Part shown: piece by piece, positions 60,201 to 64,000 of the stretch
How the letters are laid out: the number at the start of each line of letters is the position of its first letter
How positions within the stretch are numbered: position 1 is the stretch's first letter
NCBI GenBank assembly: GCA_030374805.1
Contig: JARGSG010000265.1
Coordinates: 1-64,000, forward strand
Source: Gracilaria gracilis
Taxonomy: Eukaryota; Rhodophyta; Florideophyceae; Gracilariales; Gracilariaceae
Length of the DNA: 64,000 nt
Direction: 5' to 3'
Notes under the pieces: model-generated
What the model was told of the DNA's origin: nothing
The model's database searches: none
Seen by the model: the letters and a program-made list of their open reading frames with translations, nothing else
Translations under genes and position numbers: made by a program

Positions 60201-60389
60201 AACGAGATCGATGTGTCCCACTTTCCTAGGTTCATCTTCTTCTCGCATCGTCGACGCATAGTGATCTCGGATGGCGAGACATACGGTGACAAGCTCATCC
60301 CCAGAACCGTTCATTTTTCCAACCTTCATGTCGAATGTCGGAGGTGCCGGTGACGGTGACGTAGACTTCGATGTGGTTGCGGCAGCCAT
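57224..60389 (-). pseudogene. DNA amino-methyltransferase fused to a SET domain, frame-broken
   Basis: Five minus-strand pieces reconcile into one protein of about 1,040 residues starting at ATG 60,389. Residues 1-390 are unrecognised (HIDLVQYIIKNRNALSLAKK). An acidic linker (HDDDDEELEM, about 402) precedes a beta-class DNA methyltransferase: VQLVLMDPPYNIRADKN (Asp 510, 58,863), RPGGHFVIF, then IVVDFFAGTFSPAMTCMKLQ (about 707) with FIGCEPDP for S-adenosylmethionine binding. Motif IV before motif I is typical of N6-adenine/N4-cytosine enzymes. A SET domain follows: GVGVFTTRRF (about 868), GGTINYPK, and VGEELFADYGMEYTWG (Asp 1023), normally a lysine methyltransferase. Breaks: A run at 59,828-59,833 (one short), GGG at 58,687 (one short), a 43-bp duplication at 57,965-58,050, A5 at 57,597 and CCC at 57,483 (one extra each). 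No NHSCxP-like box is clear. Confidence 0.7.
57965..58050. repeat. 43-bp tandem duplication inside the methyltransferase-SET gene
   Basis: GGGTAGCCGGATGGAGCC at 57,965 and GGGTATCCGGATGGAGCC at 58,008 begin two 43-bp copies that differ at about four positions. Forty-three is not a multiple of three, so the second copy throws the reading frame. Reading just one copy links KWNVRPSRS directly to KAPSGYPQYQKFPTYIVDFL. The differences between the copies mean it is not a simple assembly stutter. Confidence 0.9.
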
Positions 60390-60429
60390 TTTAAAAACAA
60401 TAACAGGGGGCTGTAATATGAATACGGAA

Positions 60430-60580
60430 GGAGAACGGGAGCGGTCGGGAGAAAACAGATGATTGACATGGGCAGCGGATGGCGAGTGCGAGCGGACGGA
60501 AGCTGACGAGAGACGGCAGCGGACGAGAGATGAGTGCGGATGGTAGACGGGAGCGGACGGCAGACGGCTGCGGAAATAGC
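60430..60580. repeat. Imperfect GGAGCGGACGG repeats upstream of the methyltransferase-SET gene
   Basis: Words such as GGGAGCGGTCGGGAG, GCAGCGGATGGCGAG, GAGCGGACGGAAG, GGCAGCGGACGAGAG and GGGAGCGGACGGCAG recur every 12-25 bp, 40-190 bp before the start codon at 60,389. This is where a promoter or 5' UTR would lie. They may be protein-binding sites or simple low-complexity drift. Confidence 0.5.
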
Positions 60581-60818
60581 AATGTTAAGGAAGAGTTGAG
60601 ACGCCAAAACGGTACCAGAACTCTAACGTAGAGAAGTTGAAGGAAATTGGGCGATGTTAGGGCGGCTTACGCGGTGGTAAAGAGTTATAAGAGAAGACAG
60701 GGAGAGGAGAGGGATGCGGTAATTCCTAGATATGGAAGTACAGGAGAAGTTATAAGTTGCAGCTTTCCGGACAGCGGTCCGTGGTGCAGCGGCGCTGCAT
60801 CGCGGCTCCGATGAAGTG

Positions 60819-61244
60819 TCACTCGAGTTCGGTCCGCTGACTATGCCCCGTGGGACAAAACGAAAAACATTTTAATTTTGGCGTGGACAGCGGTCGTCTC
60901 GTGACTTGCGCTTTTTTTGTAATGTGCCGCTGCGTGTACTTAAGCACCTTCGCTCTCCTGCCAACTGCCTCGGTAAGCACAACGCTCTCTACCTCCCCGG
61001 TACGGTTTCCGGGGATCTCTTCCTCTCCTGTCACAACTAAGTGATCCTCTCGGTTGTGGCAGAAAAAGAAGCGATCACCGGAAACTGTATAAGCGAGGTG
61101 ATCTTCCCGTACTCGTTCTGTTGAGCGGAGGGAGTGGTACACAAGGTACGCTTGAAGATCTTTTTCGTTCTTTGTGAATCGTACTAACTGGCGTACTCTT
61201 CTGTTTTGCATCCTATTTCGTATCATGCCAGAGTCGTCGGACAC
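60819..61244 (-). CDS. Hypothetical protein, about 141 codons
   Basis: The minus-strand frame is open from after a TAA at about 61,274, with a GTG at 61,244 and the first ATG at 61,226 (MIRNRMQNRRVRQLVRFTKN), to the stop at 60,819. The text contains LQAYLVYHSLRSTERVREDH, TVSGDRFFFCHNREDHLVVT and a basic C-terminus. It is hydrophilic, with no membrane segment. I do not recognise it; the charged, Arg/Lys-rich composition could fit a nucleic-acid-binding or transposase-derived fragment. It is co-directional with and upstream of the methyltransferase-SET gene, 430 bp away. Confidence 0.35.
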   Translation of the reverse strand: MSDDSGMIRNRMQNRRVRQLVRFTKNEKDLQAYLVYHSLRSTERVREDHLAYTVSGDRFFFCHNREDHLVVTGEEEIPGNRTGEVESVVLTEAVGRRAKVLKYTQRHITKKAQVTRRPLSTPKLKCFSFCPTGHSQRTELE

Positions 61245-61318
61245 AGCGTATGCCTCTTTTGGATCCTTGCTTTACTGAGAACATTCGGAAGTGGTTGAGC
61301 TGGCCGTCATGGTCGAGT

Positions 61319-61352
61319 ACGATTATATGAGTTGTTCAACTCATATAATCGT
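61319..61352. other. Perfect 16-bp-arm palindrome with 2-nt loop
   Basis: ACGATTATATGAGTTG is followed by TT and then its exact reverse complement. The words CGGAAGTGGTTGA occur in direct orientation on either side, near 61,285 and 61,448. This could be a cruciform-forming regulatory site, a transposon end pair or an RNA hairpin downstream of the epimerase exon. No U-tract follows. Confidence 0.8.
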
Positions 61353-61600
61353 TCTTTGCCATTACCGCCAACTCAATCACTGTCAAACTGTTGTTATTGT
61401 ATTAGAACGACTAGATTAGACTGCAGACTGCATTAGCTTGACCGATCGGAAGTGGTTGAACTACCGGGGGTACCTAAAACCCTCATTTGCTGCCCTAAAT
61501 TACAAAAAGGTCGTGGTAGGCTTAGTGGTTCAATACATGAGATACACAGTCTTACGTTTATTCGCTTTGTCTATATATAAATCATGAAGCAAACGCTATT

Positions 61601-61783
61601 CTACTCTTGCGTACTGGACGCTCTAAAACTGCATATAACACCACGTGGGTCTTCCGACTCGAATATCGCAGACCCCGCAACCAGGACGTCCGCTCCGGCT
61701 GCAGTTGCTTTTCGCTCTGTTTTCTCTCCAATACCACCATCAACCTGTATTCTGAGAGTGGGGTACAACCTTCGAGCTTCTCT
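61601..61783 (-). pseudogene. Ribulose-phosphate 3-epimerase, C-terminal exon or fragment
   Basis: The minus strand reads EARRLYPTLRIQVDGGIGEK, then TAAGADVLVAGSAIFESEDP and RGVICSF, ending at a stop at 61,601. This matches the last strands of the (beta/alpha)8 barrel of ribulose-phosphate 3-epimerase: the VDGG loop with its catalytic Asp and phosphate contacts, and the VAGSAIF...EDP phosphate-binding segment. The enzyme interconverts ribulose-5-phosphate and xylulose-5-phosphate in the pentose phosphate and Calvin pathways. Similarity stops upstream of 61,783, where TTTAAG at 61,782-61,787 could be a splice acceptor. No earlier exon (PSILAADF-type start, HLDVMDG) is visible up to 64,000, where an antisense OrsD-like gene lies. 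Either a long intron, an insertion or a truncated copy. Confidence 0.7.
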
Positions 61784-62034
61784 TAAACACAACCACACTA
61801 ACAATGATTGCCAGAGCGTTAGAGATAACGACAGCGACAGTAACAGCGACCGTGCCAGCCACAACAACAGCCATGGTCACTTCCACAGCATCACCGACCA
61901 CGACAATAAGCCGCTTTGGCTCCTCAACACTCCATCCCCACCCCCGCCGAAAACGACCAATTTCCCAGCTCCTCAACAAGCGAACCCCACAACGATGAAA
62001 TTCTGCAGATGATAACAAACCGAAGCAGGCTCAT

Positions 62035-64000
62035 ATGTCATGCAGCAAGGCTCAGCATCCGCAGCCCCTGCCGCACCATGTTGAACAAGAGCTCAATCTG
62101 CAGGTCTTGCAGCACAAGCACAACCAACAGCAGCGAGAGATGGACCTGCATGAGCACACCCAACAACAGCCCCACCCACAACACCCGGATTTGCACCAGA
62201 GTATGAGGCAGCATCAGCACCATCAACAGCACAACCAACGAAACCAAGCAGTTGATTCCTCCTTCCTTTCTGCCGTGCGCAACACTGTGTCACTTGGTTT
62301 ACATTCCATCGGTTTCTTCCCTCTATGTATCGACTGCGGCGTTGGCCTTCCTTCCCAGCGCGCGATAGCGTATCACCTCCGCCTTGTTCACTCTCTCTCT
62401 TCCGATAATGCACACAACATCTCCGAGCAGCTATGGAAGTCGAGGCAGTTCTACTTGGATAGCACGCGCCAGTGAGAACTATGGACCAAATACGATCCAT
62501 AGGCCAAACGGGCGCTCATAAAGGGACCCGACACGTACTTGTCTGCACTAAAGAACCTTTCGCGATGCAATGGCTACCAATGCTCCCATTGTGACTCCTG
62601 CTATGTCGACATAACTCGACTAGCCGACCACATCATCCAAGTGCACCGTGCGTCAAAGACCACCATTCGCGCTGTAGTAGATCGAATTGTATTGCTTGGA
62701 AAGCTTCCATTACAGACCATCTTCCACGGCTCTAAGCGTCACTTGTTCCCAACGACGGAAACTACCCCTATTGGTACCATTGCCAACTCCTTTCCGGTAC
62801 CAATCCCAGGTGTATCCAAATCTGACCCTCACCCATCAGCATATACTACCACACGTACGCCGAATCATGTCCCTCAAGAACACTCTAAAGAACTGGATGC
62901 TCATCGTCAACTTCAAAACGCCAATGATACCTCTTCTACATCCATAGGTACAGCGCAACCAATGAAAACTACCTTCCTACAACCTGCAGACGTATCCAGT
63001 GCCTTTTCTACCATAAAGCAAGCCACAGGACCTTTCAGTGCCAACATCCTTGCCGGTTCCGAGGTAGAAAAGAACTCCTTTCTTACCTTTGCAAAGTTTG
63101 ACGTCATTCTCAACGACATGAAAGTGCCCCTCTATCACGCACTTCACTTCACCGAACCCGAACCGCATTGCAAACTCAATAGCCAAAACGTCGCACACGA
63201 TATCCTCCAGTATCTGTTGCAAGTGAACACTTCATCACGAGGAGCCCACTCTTGATTCTGGACAAAATGCGCAGGCGTGATAACTCCAGGTTCAGAACCG
63301 TTTCTCTGCAACCCCTGAAACGGTACGCATAGCATATCTCGCCTGTATTGTTCTTCATCCACCGGACGAGCGAACGTCGTCCGCCGCTTGTACAAAAAGC
63401 GAGCTCTGCTGTCAACTATTTTCATAATCTAAACCGCACAAGTGCTTCTCACGACTTGCAGCATGAGGTACACCCGCCAACCTATCACAACACGAACAAC
63501 TTGGCTTTATTGCACTCTGCACTAAGACCCATCTCACTGCAGACTCTCCCACAATACGCCTCGTGGGACAAGCTTTTCATTCGCAACTTTGTTGCAGGTG
63601 CAAGTTCGGTGCTCCCTGAATCCTCATCGGATAACCCACCGCAACACAAAATGACACAGCGACCAAAATCTCGCAACCTACATGATGAACAACAGCAACA
63701 GCAACAAACCACATCCGGAAACATACCACACATATAGAAAAAGCCGCCTCATGGCCAAACCTATGTGAGCCGCCGTTTTGCGGATGCCGCGGCAGTGACG
63801 AATTTGCTGGCAGCCCTGCAATATTCCATCTGCTCCTGCGCTATACATGAGCTCAAAGATCTTGATAAACTCTCTCAAGTCAGCTCTTCTACAATTCCCG
63901 AACAAGAGATCAAAAACCGCATGAAACTCATCAACAACTCCGTTGATCCCAACCTGGAAACCGCACTCACATTCATTCGTGGCGTCCTTTCTACTGCCAT
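62035..64000 (+). pseudogene. OrsD-like paired zinc-finger protein, runs off the window
   Basis: From ATG 62,035 a Gln/His-rich segment leads to a zinc finger (C98-x2-C101-x12-H114-x4-H119, FPLCIDCGVGLPSQRAIAYH). A second follows at 62,581-62,646 in the same frame (NGYQCSHCDSCYVDITRLAD, C-x2-C-x12-H-x4-H). Two C2H2 fingers about 85 residues apart with NGYQC before the second fit the OrsD domain, known from fungal proteins and mobile-element ORFs. The frame has stops at TGA 62,473 and TAG 62,500, then TGA 63,253 and TGA at about 63,317. The text changes frame near 63,350 and passes TAG 63,735, but stays open to the window end (GQTYVSRRFADAAAVTNLLA). A mobile-element gene is likely; its catalytic part lies beyond 64,000. 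Confidence 0.55.

Noticed and set aside
60773..60841. tRNA-like box A (GTGGTGCAGCGG) and box B (GAGTTCGGTCC) words
   Set aside because: A five-base anticodon stem can be drawn, but with a six-base loop; no T-arm or seven-base acceptor stem forms around the boxes. At best an old SINE-like trace.
50678..64000. Alternative genetic code with TGA as tryptophan
   Set aside because: TGA occurs inside several coding frames, but so do TAA and TAG, and all genes in question are mobile-element genes open to decay.

Overview
The window looks like a repeat- and transposon-dominated stretch of a eukaryotic nuclear genome. It holds a long satellite array, several classes of eukaryotic mobile element (Ty1/copia LTR element, LINE with APE-type endonuclease and RNase H, foldback/MITE elements, a Plavaka/KDZ-type DNA transposon) and one fragment of a probable host metabolic gene, ribulose-phosphate 3-epimerase, whose last exon appears to be preceded by a splice acceptor. 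No bacterial operon layout, CRISPR array, rRNA or convincing tRNA was seen. The host lineage is not decidable by eye. The element mix would fit a red macroalga or a fungus-like genome; that is a guess. Layout: (1) 1-33,182 is a tandem array of an 817-bp unit, about 40 copies plus truncated terminal copies. Copies in the first 7.3 kb vary in length through small indels, the middle is almost perfectly homogenised, and the far edge carries diverged and internally deleted copies. (2) 33.2-38.2 kb holds a small unknown ORF, a foldback element rich in GGATGTCC, a degenerate 46-bp GC-rich minisatellite and an unknown plus-strand gene broken by three stop codons. (3) 38.25-40.7 kb is a decayed copia-type element on the minus strand. 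(4) 40.96-43.18 kb is a minus-strand gene of about 739 codons with a possible ParB/sulfiredoxin-like motif, next to a divergent plus-strand gene remnant. (5) 44.9-49.95 kb holds a degraded LINE with a MITE nested in its reverse transcriptase, and part of a second related LINE. (6) 50.0-56.9 kb is a probable Plavaka/KDZ-type transposon: subterminal GCTAGTTT repeats, a transposase of about 1,069 codons on the plus strand and a convergent coiled-coil protein on the minus strand. (7) 57.2-60.4 kb is a minus-strand gene whose pieces reconcile into one protein of about 1,040 residues: a novel N-terminus, a beta-class DNA amino-methyltransferase (DPPY, then FAGTF) and a C-terminal SET domain. (8) 60.8-64.0 kb holds a small unknown ORF, a perfect 16-bp-arm palindrome, the 3' exon of ribulose-phosphate 3-epimerase on the minus strand and, overlapping its upstream side, a plus-strand gene with paired OrsD-like zinc fingers running off the window. 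The most interesting candidate system is the DNA methyltransferase-SET fusion beside the Plavaka/KDZ transposase, with a ParB-like protein gene about 7 kb to the other side of that transposon. Established work links KDZ transposons to TET/JBP base-modifying genes; here the neighbouring modifier would combine DNA and histone methylation. A caution applies throughout: most frame breaks in the genes fall at short homopolymers, usually one base too few. That pattern suggests uncorrected long-read indels rather than only decay, so the broken genes may be less broken than they look.
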